DNA of 64,000 nt from Schizosaccharomyces osmophilus (Eukaryota > Ascomycota > Schizosaccharomycetes > Schizosaccharomycetales > Schizosaccharomycetaceae), in the NCBI RefSeq assembly GCF_027921745.1, contig NC_079240.1, positions 1,915,001 to 1,979,000 on the forward strand, read 5' to 3'. Below the pieces are notes generated by a model. The model was not told the origin of the DNA, did no database searches, and saw only the letters and a list, made by a program, of their open reading frames with translations. Positions 21,474 to 34,298 of the stretch are shown here, piece by piece. The translations under genes and the position numbers were made by a program. Each line of letters opens with the position of its first letter. Position 1 is the stretch's first letter.

Positions 21474-23176
21474 GAGAAATGCAGTCAAATAAGCCGTATT
21501 TAAACGATAGAATAGAAAAAAAAAAAAAAAAAGACGAAACTAGATTACGATCAATCTGATCAGTAGGCTACTTCAACCTATCACAGTAACGAGAAAAATG
21601 AAAATGTACAGATAAATACGGGAAACGTTTAATAGATTGTATAAAACAAACTACTATTTTTCAATCTTGTTAGAACGCCAACGGACTGTCAACCGGGTTT
21701 GTTACACGGGTCGTACCTTCAGAAACGAACGAATGGGGAAGAAATTAGTAGTTTGGATCTAAAACCAACAAAATCTAGGCAATTTGATCCGTAGAATCAA
21801 GAAATCTGAATCAAACCTTGTAGAGTTGTAGCGATTGTTACAAAGAAAGAAAGAGCGGATTCTTGTTTTGGGCAAGTTGTCCTCACATATGACTCAACCG
21901 CTACAGATATCATCGGAATTGTTACTCGATCGCGGGTAACGAATAACTCGCGGTAGAGGATGTTATGAAGCTTAACGATACGTAAAAAAGTGAGCTGTAT
22001 TACGTAAAGCCATATAGTGAGGCGGTTGGTAGGAAAGGGGAATCTTTTGTGTTTCGGCTAAAATGGTTTGTTTTCAATAAGTGACGTCGTGAGTTGTTTG
22101 TAAATAAACCGAAAATAACAAATAAATAATAATAAATAAATAAATTGCATGAGACAGGTTGGAGGATCTATTTATAAATGTTTCATGAAAGAATGAAAAG
22201 CATTGCAGAAAGAGTTACCATTCACAATAAATCCCTGGTCGAGAAACAGTCATCTCTTTGTTGCTAAGCTTTAGTAGAATGAGCTTTTCAGTTCTTTCGA
22301 CTTTTCAACTATCCGTTGAGTAAGATGGTGATTGTTTTCAATTTGTAACTCGAGTTTTCTATTACAGATTCTGCTTTCAGGACAGAGGTGATGGAATTCA
22401 GGTACGATAATGTTCCCATTCAAAGGAAGAAACAAACGATTCCTAATTGTACTTATGAAAATTCAGATGGCGAATGAAATCTCTTATTTATTCAGTTACT
22501 TTACTAGTTTACAGTTCTTAGTACATCTATTATGAAAGATAAAACAGCGCATGTGCACCAACTCATGTATCCCATTGTGTACATTGTGTACCTTTTTGGA
22601 TGCTTTTCGGATCTTGGAAGGGTATCAATGGGAAAAAATATTGTAAAATTGTAGAAAACTCGAGAAATATGGGAGCGAAAATCCAAAAGATTCAAAATTG
22701 CTTGAAATGTTTGATAATTCCTACCAGGATTCCCTGTGAGCCCTTTCTCTCGCTACCCTTCCCTTGAAAAAAATTCTTCTGTTAAATAGAATTTATTAGC
22801 TCAAAATTGACCTTTATTTAAGACATCTCCAACGTTCATGCAGACACAAAGAATGTCAAGCGAAAGCTCAACAGATCAAATCCGTCATGCATGAATTCGT
22901 TTCACACAAAAAAAAAAATAAGAAAGAAAGAAAAGAACTCCAATACTTCAAGGAAAAAACCGCATTCTTAGGAAAATGCTTCTCTGTCTCCTTTCAAAAA
23001 AATTTCGTCGCACAAGACCTTGAACTCTTTCAGCAATAAACGTTTCTTTTTTTTTATACTATAAACCCAGTCTTAAGGAAGAGAGAAGCTATTTTGACAC
23101 GTTTCAAGGGTTTGACTTTTGTTGAGCGCCTGTTGCTCTCACTTTTCCTTCACCCATACCTCTAATAATTTTCATA
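21474..23176. other. Long divergent intergenic region fum1/rpc34
   Basis: About 1.7 kb. A17 run at 21516-21532, AAATAAATAATAAATAAA repeats near 22120, and a near-repeat of CATTGTGTACATTGTGTACC near 22570. No convincing ORF; short open frames lack coding character. Confidence 0.6.
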
Positions 23177-24168
23177 ATGGCCGACCAACTCAAATCTTTA
23201 CCTCGTACAGCTCGTCAATTATATGATTTTAGTTCAACAAAGATTCCCAATGCATTAACTCAACAAGAACTACTCGATGGAGTTGGCGGTTCTGTCTCGG
23301 TGAACAATTTGAGCAGTTCTCTCAATTTGCTGCTCAGTAAGCGGCTTTTAGAAGCTCTCCAGCAAGGAAATACCCTAGTTTATCGTGCTGTTCCCTTGGA
23401 AGAGGCTAAAACGTATGTATAATCCCAATTTCCTATCCTTGAATTCCCATCCATCTTCCCCGTTTCGCGCTATGGACGTTTACTAACAGTTTGTTTAGAG
23501 TTTCTACTATGGAAGGAGATGAACAAATCGTTTATGATTTTATCAAGAATGCTGGCAATGAAGGTATATGGACAAAGACGTTAACCCTGCGAACCAACTT
23601 GCATGTTCACGTAGTCAATCGATGCCTGAAGGCGCTCGAATCCAAAAATTTGGTAAAGCCAATTAAGAGCGTGAAAAATCCTACCCGCAAAATATACATG
23701 CTATATGACTTGGTACCCAGTAGTGAACTTACTGGTGGTCCTTGGTTTACTGACCAAGAACTCGATGTCGAATTTATTGAGAATCTAAAAAAGGTTGTAT
23801 ACAGGTTCATTCATGCTAAAAGCTTTCCACCAAAGAAAAACGCTACTGGCCCCGATATGATATGGTCTCCTGAGTACAATGGGTTTCCTACAGCTTTACA
23901 AATACATACATGGCTTCGCAACACGAATATTACTGAAGTAGAACTTTCTCTTGGAAACGTTATTTCCTTAGTTGATGTTTTAATATACGATGGTAAGGTA
24001 GAGAAACGCTCTGATGGCGTTTCCTACCGTTCTGTTCGACCATCTCCCGATACTACAAATGCCTTCACCGAGGTACCTTGTGGTGCTTGCCCAGTGGCAG
24101 ATATATGTGGTGTAGGAAGTCGGGTTTCACCAGTTACTTGTGAATATCTTGACAAATGGTTGAGCTAG
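23177..24168 (+). CDS. rpc34: RNA polymerase III subunit Rpc34 (Rpc6 family)
   Basis: Winged-helix subunit of the Rpc82-Rpc34-Rpc31 heterotrimer that contacts TFIIIB and opens the promoter. Two exons, 23177-23412 and 23499-24168, around an 86-bp intron with branch ACTAAC; 301 aa. Tandem winged helices cover about 1-155. The C-terminus has the iron-sulfur cysteines in CGACPVADICGVGSRVSPVTCEYL, the conserved 4Fe-4S site of RPC39/Rpc34. The stop is followed at once by 21 T. Confidence 0.93.
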
Positions 24169-24573
24169 TTTTTTTTTTTTTTTTTTTTTATTTCTTGTGA
24201 TCTACACTTGAAACTAATATTGTACGATAGTTAAAGGTTTATTATTTGTTATTTCTAATTTTTTGGTTTTTGGTTTGGTTTGGGTTTCGGCGGTGCTCAA
24301 GGGTCAGAAAACATCAGCTGGAAAACAGCTTAATAAAATTGCAGGTTTTATATTCAATTCGCTCCAATTCGATTTTTTTTTTTATCGCTTATTCGAACAA
24401 GTTTGTCTTAGGAAATTTATATTTATACCTAATGTTTTACCAACTATTGTCAGAAAAGTATAGTTAATAACCGAGTTACCCGTTGATCATTTTATTTAAA
24501 CCTCTATGTTAGATAAGCATTAAAATATAGTGTAATTTTCTTCACCCTTAGCCGGGACATTCATCAGTAGCTT
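24169..24573. other. Convergent intergenic rpc34/nup186, T21 tract
   Basis: T run 24169-24189 directly after the rpc34 stop, otherwise AT-rich. No gene. Confidence 0.7.
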
Positions 24574-27500
24574 TTATTCTCTATGAAGATCCAAAAGTTG
24601 ACTTATTACTTCAACATACTTCTTCACGGTAACGGCTTCTGTGCTCCAAGCTTGTTCTGCATTAATTTGAACAGAATCCTGTAACTTTCTTGAAAGTGAA
24701 AACACAGACTGTAAGAGTGCTTTGTCTTTATTAGACATTACCTTTAAAGGTACCTTCATTAATGCCAATATAAAGATTTGCAAAAGTTGAAGCATTAAAC
24801 GCTGAACTTGAGGTCGAAGGTGTTGAATACCGCCTATATTTAGTTAATTATTTTTTCATCATGACTTGTACGAGATGACATACCTTGTTTACATAACTGC
24901 AACAACAATTGAACCACTAATCGTATATAATCCATCGTTAAAACAGAATGAACAGCAATTTTGTTTTGTGCAAGTGTAATCAAGAAGCACTGTCCTGCTT
25001 CCAAACCACTTATGACTTCAATAATTTCTTTCCCGGAAGCCAGTATATCTGAAAATATTTTTGAGAAGGCATCAACAAAGGAGCCAATAAAGTTGCGACG
25101 CAAGTAATATTTGTACAAGTGAGTTGAAATGTCCGGTGATAGTCTGTGTAGGAAATTCAACGTGATTACCGATAATTCCCAGCACGATCCACTTGTGTAC
25201 AACGCATCTTTGGTTAAAACATCCAAAAATGAAGAGCTCAATAAGCTCGAATTCATACACTTATCTAAAGTTTTTAAGAATTCCGGATCCCCATCTTCCC
25301 TGCTCAGTGTACTAGTACATTTTTGAAAAGTAGTCAAAATACTTAACAAAGATCCATATAGATTCTCACGTATGCTTTCATCAGATGACTGACACTGAAT
25401 GCCTTTAATTAAGCTAACAATTATTCCATGTACTCCTTCAACAAAATAAGTTAGCTTTCCATATTCTTCTGATTTTAAAGCATTCATCTTTTTTAGTGCA
25501 TAAGGAACAATAGTTTCGATGACTGCAGTGGTAACTGAGACAGTATTCTGGTTTTCTAAGCTGTAATTTGATGCACCTGGAAGTAACAAACGCAACAATT
25601 CCCAAATAAATTCATCAAAATATACTTCAGGAATTGAAGAATGACAATCCTCAATTAAGACACCAGTTAGTCTAGCCCATGACTCTAAGCAATCATGAAC
25701 ATGCTGAAGGAAAACAACCCGTGCGTTGAAAAGATCTAGGCGATTGGAAAGATCCTGTAACTTCTCTCTCTTTTGGTTGTACCAAACTTCTTTTTCTTCA
25801 TTAGTTCCTTCCATGGTCGATGCTTCAGTATCGAATAGGAGTTTGTACATTTTAACAACTCTATCAGTGTCGAATTGAAAATCATTGACTCCATTATCGA
25901 ACTTTGTCACAAACATGCTTAAATTAAAACCTGGCACTTTAGGTAATTCGGATGCTATTTTTCTGTTGTCGATCCTCAGAATATCCATAAAATCTAGTAT
26001 CTTAAAACCAGACGATTTCTGAGATAACTGCGAAGTCCTTAGTCGATCTGCGCTTCCAATAAGGGAAGTAACATATTCTTTTGACTGCTTCTTTTTTCCT
26101 AACGAGGAGGTAAAATGGATTTCCGTCAGTAACATTGTCATTACTTGTGCACGAGCATGCAAGCATCTCGAAAAAACATTGACTTCTTCTGTAGATAAGC
26201 TTTCGAGATTTTGTATGCTACTTTGAGAGATTATAGGCTCGACATTAACAAGGTTCACAAGGAAATGAGGACGGTCCCTAAGAACTGCCAGAGTAGCTTC
26301 ATAAGTCAACGGAGAAGAACAGAGATGGGCAACAATTTCCAAAGCTTCGACCATAACTAAAGGAGTCTCCAAAACGACATCATCTTGTGTTCTCAATTCT
26401 ATGAAGTTTAAGAGCGAGTTCAATAGAGAGATCTGTGAGCCAACATAACCAGGTTCATCTCTAACGATTACTGCGTTTGTGGAAGATATATCGAATCCTA
26501 AAATCAACAAAGCAAGTGAAAAAATACCCTTGCTTTGTTTTAAATTATTCAATAGAAAACGCAGTATAAATGAGGATTCACTACCGGAAGATAACAACAT
26601 ACGCGATCTGAATTCAAAAGCCCGGATAAAACCAAAAATAATGCGCTTCGACTCATTCGCGGTTCTAACAATTGAGCACAACAGCTTATTTTCGTCAGTA
26701 CTGCCTTTATTCATAAAGCCTTCGGAATCTACCAAGAAACCCAAAATTTCAATCGCTGGTTGTACGAAACATTGATGCCGAGATCCTACCAATAAAGCAA
26801 GGTGAACAATAGAAGATATCCTAGTCATGAACACTTCCCGATAAGCTCTCCTGGAAATAGTCAAATCTAAAATATGTTTACTTATTCCCAATTCAGTAAT
26901 ATAAGGAATTACATTTTTAAATAACTCCCTTTGCAGAGCGAGAACGTCACGAAGAATAAAAAGAGATTGTAAGACGGTAGAAACCAGTAGCGGAGGAACT
27001 GCAACATCTTCAATTTGGTCAAAGCCGAACTCAACAAGGTCGAACAAACCAGAATAGACATTTTCAACAAAAACTGCTTCCAGCAAGTAAATCGCCGGAT
27101 GCCTTGTCAAATAAACATATAAGCTATTGTTCTGAACTTTGTCTTTGATTCTGTTACCAAAAAGTCGGAAATAAATTAAGAGATTCAAATTGAGATCATC
27201 AAAAACAGCAGAGATAAATTGAAGGCATGAGTTTGTTATTTTTAGGGACTCGGCATCATGCATAGTTCTCCATTGAGTAGAAGATAGAACCAAAGTTTCA
27301 ATTACAAAATCCACGTAAGGCTTAACACCGGATGCACGATAGGAAGATCCCAAGTTTTCTGGGAAAGTAAGGGTCACACTGAGTTCATTTTTAGACCGAA
27401 TCAAAGAAGTTAAAAATTTAATAAAGGCAATTCTCATGCCTGGAGTAGCCGTCAACCTTCTTATATTATTTAATAAAGGACCAAATGCACTAGGTGACTT

Positions 27501-29564
27501 AGGGAATACATTTTTAGAATTAATGGCAAACGGTATCGGTGCAAGCCCACCATCGATGTCAAATAGAACTGAAGTAATGAACCAGTTATCCAAATAGTTC
27601 CATAAGGCATTATTAAGAAAACCAGATGATTGGTGCGACATTGATTCAAGTGCCGTTAATATCGTGCAGCGCACGCTTTCTATTAATCTGCATTCTAATA
27701 ATTCAAAGAAAGTCCCGGTTGGGTTTAGTGTCTGATCTTCACACAGGGAAACCAAGATTTGCGAGCTGTTTCGAGTTACAGTAGCAAATAACAAAACATA
27801 TCCTTGTAAGATGAAGGAAGAATTAATGTCAATTTCGCCAGGTTCAGTATGAACGCGTGCAACACCCGAAGAAGTTACAACGGTCTGAATGGGTTTTAAC
27901 TGAGAAATATAGTAATGGAATACATTAAATATATATGACCAATTTGTTCCAGTTACTGCAGAGTTGTCGAAATGACTAGTTTCCGCGGCCGGTTCCGACA
28001 TCAATTCATGAACTTTCGTTGCGGTAAATTCGTTGGTACATATAGAAACCAGTAAAAGTGTAAATGAGGTGGTAATTCCCGGAATCTGAGATTCCATAGA
28101 CCAGGTTAAAAAGCCATACATATCGCTTTCGATGTCGGACCAAAAGTCCAATGACCACGACTTATCGTATGTATATATGGAAGATAACAAATGATAAAAT
28201 TCCTCAAAAGGAAAAAAAACATATTGAAGATCTTCAGTAGCTGAATCAGAATGAGCGGCGTTTGTTAGGTACTTGTCCTCTTCAAGGAGCCTAAGTACTT
28301 TCAGAATCTCAGGCATATAACTTATAAATGATTGACAAAAAGAACGGAACTTGGAAAATATTATATTTACCAACAGCGGACGAATAGTTGGCCAGCTGGT
28401 TGAAAGGCGTGACCGAGGCTTGAACGCAAAACTCCATTCCATTCGTTCGTCATCCGCTTGTCGAAAGGGAAGTATAACAAAAGTTATTATATCAGAAAAT
28501 ACGCCTGCGTGAATAATGTCACTAGCGGGATCCTTGATTGTCAAAGCATAATCTATAAAAGAGGGAACATTTACAATATGTTTACAGGCTTCGTTAAGGT
28601 ATGTAAGCCACCATATTCCTAATATCTGCTTGAACTGAGGACAACTCCAGCTTGAGGCCGCTGTCTTTATAAGCAAGTGATGTATATGCTGTAAAGTGGG
28701 AGGTGCAACACTGAGTTTACCATCTCCTTCTGGAAGAAACTCGACCTGAAGAAGCTTTTTCAAAAAGCTTAGCAGTGAAGGTAATATGAGAACTGCAATT
28801 TTACTGTTAGGTTCATTCTTGCTGAGTGTGGACAAAAGAGACTCAAAGTGGGATTGCTGCAACAATCCAAGCTCTGATAAATGATAAAGAATAATAGCAA
28901 CAGTTTCCAGTTCGGCGATATGAGCTTCATGAGACAACTTGATGTATTCCTGAAAATCAACAACATCAGCGATGCCTAGTACTTGACCATTAGCTTCACT
29001 TCGAAGTGTTTCTGTTATTTTTGTATCCAAAATAGTAACAAAATCACAGCAAGTTTTTACAATGTCTTTTCCCGCGTTACATAGACTGTTCAAGTAGGAA
29101 CGCAAAGCCTTTGCAATTTCAGAATCCAAATCTCTAAAGGATGCAATTTTCGTGAGCAACTCTAAGGATTCAAGGAGCTGTTCACGAGACAAGAAAAACA
29201 TGTATAAAGCAGCTTGAATTGGAGTACGGTCCAAGGCTTGCGAGGCTTCTACACCTTTTTGCAGAAGACAAGCAGACTGAATTTCATCCATAGAAAGCTT
29301 TGATGAAATTGTAAGAGACTGCTTGATAAAAGTCTCATTCAGCTTGCAGACCATTCCATTCAGTTCTGCTTCCCCAGATTCCAATTTATTTCGAGATGCT
29401 GCATTTGGAGGATCTATAGTAAGAAAGTTTTGAAAATCTTTTGTATAAGAATCCAAACACTGCACTAATAAGCGCGAAGAGACATTGGGATTGCTGGGAT
29501 TGCTTTCGATGCACTGCAAGAGGTAAAAGAGAGCGGAAAAGTGCTGAAGCTCCCAGACATCCAT
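24574..29564 (-). CDS. nup186: Nucleoporin Nup186 (Nup192/Nup205 family)
   Basis: Large inner-ring scaffold nucleoporin. Exon 1, 29564-24884, and exon 2, 24833-24574, are joined across a 50-bp intron (GTATGT...AACTAAATATAG); 1646 aa, matching the ~1650 aa family member. The protein is an alpha-solenoid throughout, beginning MDVWELQHFSALFYLLQ. Near the C-terminus are ELSVITLNFLHRLSPDISTH and a final helical exon ending VEVISQLLDLHRE. The splice restores frame and removes a stop close to the intron. Between rpc34 and ams2, as in S. pombe. Confidence 0.92.
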
Positions 29565-30757
29565 GGTGCAGAGCTTAAATGGTTTTTAAAAACAAGCCTG
29601 CAAGTGTAAGCCGTTTATAAAAAAAGCAAACTTCGAGTTTTGTGGAGGTGAGATGGGACTTGGGGAAATGTAGGTATCCTATACGAGGTGTATGGACAGA
29701 CAGGTAATTTGTCTTTAGTATTATAGGATCAACCAGAAAGAGGGTAATCTAAATAAATAATGAATTCAAAAAGGTATTTAACGAAGGAAAATGAAAACTC
29801 AGTCTCAAACAAAGTCAGGTAAAGCTTCTGTCTGAATAGTAAATCCCGACTCGGAGAGGGCTTTACAGAGGGGAAAATGACAGAAGAGAGAAAATTTGCA
29901 ATCAAGTATTTTGAGCAAACAGTTGATTGCAGAGACAGTGAAAGTTGTACACAGCAGCAAAGGCAAAGACACCAAGGAGTAATGAAGCGATATCATTCTA
30001 CACTCTATAATGAATAGCAATGATTCTTTGCCTCGTAGAAATTACAATAGGATTGACTGAAGATGCCTTTCGTGTACAAGTCTGTATACATTTTTTCGAA
30101 GAAACTCGAAATTAAATAGCAGCAACAAACCGCGTTCTTCATGTTGTTTTTTATCTAAATCTCTCCTAAAATTGCATTTTCCTCGTTGTTTACCAACGTG
30201 TCCAAGCGTATCTTACAATAGGATGCAGCGCACTCTAACAAACTTGTTTATATTTATTAGAGCATAAACAAAGAGAAGTATACGCATTTTGTGAAGTTAA
30301 CGGTTTTTTGAAAATAAAAAATTAAACAAGTAAGAAACTGTTTCTGGATTTGGAAAACCGAGGTATTTGCGGAAATTCCATTTCTTAGTGTTAGGGAATA
30401 AAACTGGAAAAGGCATATGCTCATAAAAAAACAGCATATGCTTAAATGCGTCTAGTTTTGCTCTTCAGCTTTTTTACAAAACGCGGCTATAAACGCGTTT
30501 TTATTATTAGAAGTTTTATAATAGATTTAGTTTTGTAAAATATGTAAAAATACATGTAAAAAGAGATATACCTCGTTTTTATTTAGACGCGACTCGAGTC
30601 TTGTGTTTACACCGTGTACGTGTTTCATGGGCTTTCAAACTTACCAACAGCACATCGCCGCATTGGCACTAACATCTAACTGCTTTTTCGTTTCAGTTTA
30701 TTAATTGGTCTGAAATTTGCTGATGCCAGAGGCTGAGAATTCTCTTGGTTAACAGCT
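29565..30757. other. Divergent promoter region nup186/ams2
   Basis: About 1.2 kb. It holds MCB-like elements near ams2 and a 9-bp inverted repeat (30413-30421 with 30433-30441, each containing CATATG). The open frames here look random. Confidence 0.65.
30481..30592. promoter_or_regulatory. MCB-like (MBF) cluster upstream of ams2
   Basis: ACGCG at 30481-30485, a perfect ACGCGT at 30493-30498 and ACGCGA at 30587-30592, 165-280 bp before the ams2 ATG. MBF binds ACGCGT in G1/S genes. Ams2 is known in S. pombe to be cell-cycle regulated ahead of histone gene expression, so the sites fit, but binding is inferred. Confidence 0.55.
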
Positions 30758-33041
30758 ATGGAAGAAAGATTGGGTTCTGTATTAGTAGTACCGTGTATGT
30801 AAGCTTTAATTGCTCCTTCTAAGAAACAATTTTTGATGAACTTTATATATTTGTTTGCTAAAATACTAACTGCCTCTTGTTGCTTTTAGTACGTGTTATT
30901 TACAGCATTGACCGTGCGTCCTCCATCCGTTGCTTAGCAAAATCGAGACATGCTGTGCCTGTCCAAGTCTTGATTACATTTGATAAGGGAAAAATCATTT
31001 GTCAAGTAGATGCCCGACATGCTGTCGAGGCTATTTTGAATTGCAGGTATGATGATGAATTTTATGCCTTACAATCAAGAAATCAGAATGCCGATTCAGT
31101 TTCCATATGAAAAGACAGTCTTGGGTCTTTTGTTGGGCTTGGTATTAATACCGTCGCTTAAATGTTTTGATGATTATTTCGTTTACTAACCTTCGTAGCC
31201 CAGAACTCAATTGCAAATCGGATCAAGAATTCAGTGTGTATGCCTTGGATCATTTAGAAGCTGATGAACTGTTTGTTGGATTAGGATTCCTTTCATCGCT
31301 GTCATCCCAGTCTATTCCAGGTCCTCCCAAAAATCTTTCACCGGAAACTGTCTGGCTGAACGGAAAAGTTGTAGAGACTGGTTTACAACGCTCCCTGGAA
31401 ATTCACCTTCGTTTACAAGCCGTTCCTTCCACAACTAATTCAAAGGTTCACAATGAAGCTCTTCCTCCTTCTCTCATCCTTGACAACTCCTCTTCTGACC
31501 AATCTGACTCCGCAAGCTTCTTTGACTCTGCCTATTCTTCTGCGAACCTGGCTACAATTCCAAACCCCGAATCTGATTTGTATCCTAGCCCCGTACCTTT
31601 ATCATCTCGATTTACGGATCCTCCTTCAGAGGGCTTAGATTTTGATTCTATTTATCCCCACAGTAACAACCAAAATGACTACTCAACAGCTCCCTTTTCA
31701 GAACCCTATGGCATGGAACCACCGTCATCCAATGTCCATCCTGCGACAGATCCTGTATGTCCGTCCACTTCAATTACAGAATCCATATCCAATGCTGTAT
31801 CCAAGAAGAAGCGTAAGCGTGATCCGACTCCCCTTTGCACATTCAACTCTTCTGATTCAAACGTTCCGTCTGAACGCGAACATGTTCAAGACTTTATAAA
31901 AGAGCAAGTTAAAATAGCACGTGCACGTATAGAAAAGCGCTTGCCAACTATACGGGGAAAAGATCGAATCGAGGAACAGCTTACAAATAGTCTTCGTGAA
32001 GGAAAAATCCCTCCTTATTGTCAAAATTGTGGTGCTATAAAAACTGCAAATTGGCGTAACGCTAATTTCATGAACACAACGATCATGCTTTGTAATGCTT
32101 GTGGAATTTATTGGACTACAAGACACTCAATGCGGCCAAGATCCCTCTGGAGCACGTACAAAAGCTTAGAATTGGAAAAACCTTCTGAACTAGATTCTTT
32201 TGCTCAACTAGAAATTGCCGTGTACAAATTATCTCAACAAAGAAAGCCCTTAATTCCAGTTTTTCGTCAGCTAGAAACAGCAGGTCGTCATTCTCCCCTT
32301 CCAAAAGTGACTTCCAAATCCTCAGGTTCCACAACTGAATTAAAGAACACGTCAAACAAAATCGGGCTACAAGGAACACGGTCCGAGAATTTACTTAATA
32401 ATGATTTACGACAGATTCAGTCTTCTCCGGTTGTGAAAACGACTAACAATAATGTTCGAGAATCGTCAAGAGAACCATTATCTGAAATAGGCACAAACAG
32501 CACATGGCTTGTATTACCGTCATCGGCGAGTGACGATATTCGAAGGCCCGAGCCTGAAAAAGTAATGAGCAGTAATCCAAATAAAGAGAATGAAAATCGG
32601 CTGCCAAAGCAATACATGAAGCAAGTAATCAGAAAGCCAGACGAAGATGCAGAACCTACCCTTCCCGTTTGTGACTTGGAAAAGGATGTAGATGATCAAT
32701 TGGAGAGTTTATTTAAAACACCCCCGAAGCCGAAAAGAGCCAAACAAAGTCCATCACCTTGGCGTTCAGAACTGTTTGTGTCCGATTTAGGTCAAATTAA
32801 TCTAACCCCCGAGTTTAAACCCAAATTTGATTTAACCAAGGCATTGAGTGCAGCTGTGAGATCCGATAATAAAGAAAATTCACCCCACTTACCTGAAAAC
32901 ACGGAAACTGCTGAACTGTTTCCAGAGTTCATGCAGTCGCCCTTGGTTGATGCGGATGAAAGAAGAACAGTTTCATTAGCGACAGATTTGGCGATGCCGA
33001 GTAGTCCTCCAATGGCTCCAATTGACAGGTTTATATCTTAA
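30758..33041 (+). CDS. ams2: GATA-type factor Ams2 (histone gene/CENP-A loading regulator)
   Basis: Cell-cycle regulated GATA factor that activates core histone genes and supports Cnp1 loading in S. pombe. Three exons: 30758-30794, 30890-31046 and 31199-33041; 678 aa. Both introns have perfect ACTAAC branch sites. The N-terminal ~90 residues (VIYSIDRASSIRCLAKSRHAVPV...) form the conserved Ams2 domain. One zinc finger, CQNCGAIKTANWR...LCNACGIYW, lies near 290-325 with an unusual Trp/Arg spacing. The rest is low-complexity Ser/Pro/Asn-rich with basic patches (KKKRKRD). Confidence 0.9.
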
Positions 33042-34298
33042 GGTTCCATAAAATTTGCCAAGTTTGCTTCCTGTCTTACTCAATGGGACTTATATTTTCT
33101 AAATTTCATTTATTTTTGGATCTCTGTGCAATTCGCTCGTTCTATTTAACCTATACCTTAATGTTTTTATGATTTTACTTTCTTCCGTTTGTTGCGGATG
33201 TGGTTATTACCTTTTTGTACTTAACCTTATAAATCAAATGTTCGCACTGGCTAATTCAATTCTATTTATCACAAGGTCTGGCTAATGAACATAATATTTT
33301 TTTGACTAATTGAATATCACTATTGGATTTGAGGGAGTCCTCCTGAATTCTCTATTTATATTCTTCTCTTTTTATTAGTTTAAGTGAGTTACGCTTCCAA
33401 ACAGCAAGACTGTTGAAACCTCTACTGTGTTTGACCTGAGTATGTCATTTATTGCTATTGGGTTTGACATGACTATTTCACTAACGTATTGGACCGTCTG
33501 ACATGGTACAAGCAACTGTCATTTCTCACTTTTTGATGTTTGTTGTATAGAATATAAACTTCATATGGAGGTATAATCGCTTTGATACGACCTAAATTAA
33601 TAACTTTGCTAATAAATAATAACTTATTCCTTGGATTCATCAGCTTATTCCGGCATTGAAAAAGCGTATAACCAAGGCTTGCAAGTTGAAAATTGAAGCA
33701 CCAATTTACCTTTAGAGAGAAAGATGAGACAAGGCAAGGATACAACATCCCAAGTAAACTCTTCTTTAAAACACAGTTTGGCAATTACCTGAGGCAATTC
33801 TCAAACAGCGAAGAATGGAAGAGATATCAATGGTCAGACATTGCTTTTCAAAGTCTTGCACCGTTGTTTCGCATTTGCTTCTTTCAAATCCAAGTAACTT
33901 TTACATTCCTACCTTTTTCAAAAAACATAATTGCAGTTAATGACTCTAAAGATGAATTTTATGACGCCTAAATACATTTTATCATTTGTTTACTAAGATA
34001 ACGTAAGGCAAAGTAAAGAACTGAACCGTAATATATAAAGGCAGCATTATGTTAGATTGGGCAGTACATTGCAGAGCACTATAGATGACGCAAAGCATTC
34101 GTTCACTCGAAACCCTTCAGAATTTTATAGTCGATTCTGACCTGAACACGTATTTCAATTACGAAGTTTGTACACGGAAAGCCAAAAAAATAAAGAAATA
34201 TTGAATTTCTTCTCGAAATTTGAATTCCTTTGATATAGCTACCTTGGATACTTTTTTTTGCGGCCAAAAAGGCCAAATTTTGTTTAGGTTGTTCGACT
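33042..34298. other. Intergenic ams2 to ptc1
   Basis: About 1.26 kb. Two overlapping open stretches near 33473-33971 on opposite strands are ambiguous: neither has an ATG with clear splice sites. They might hide a small spliced gene, but I could not support one. Confidence 0.5.

Noticed and set aside
33473-33971. Overlapping frames on both strands downstream of ams2
   Set aside because: No ATG plus splice arrangement could be supported on either strand.
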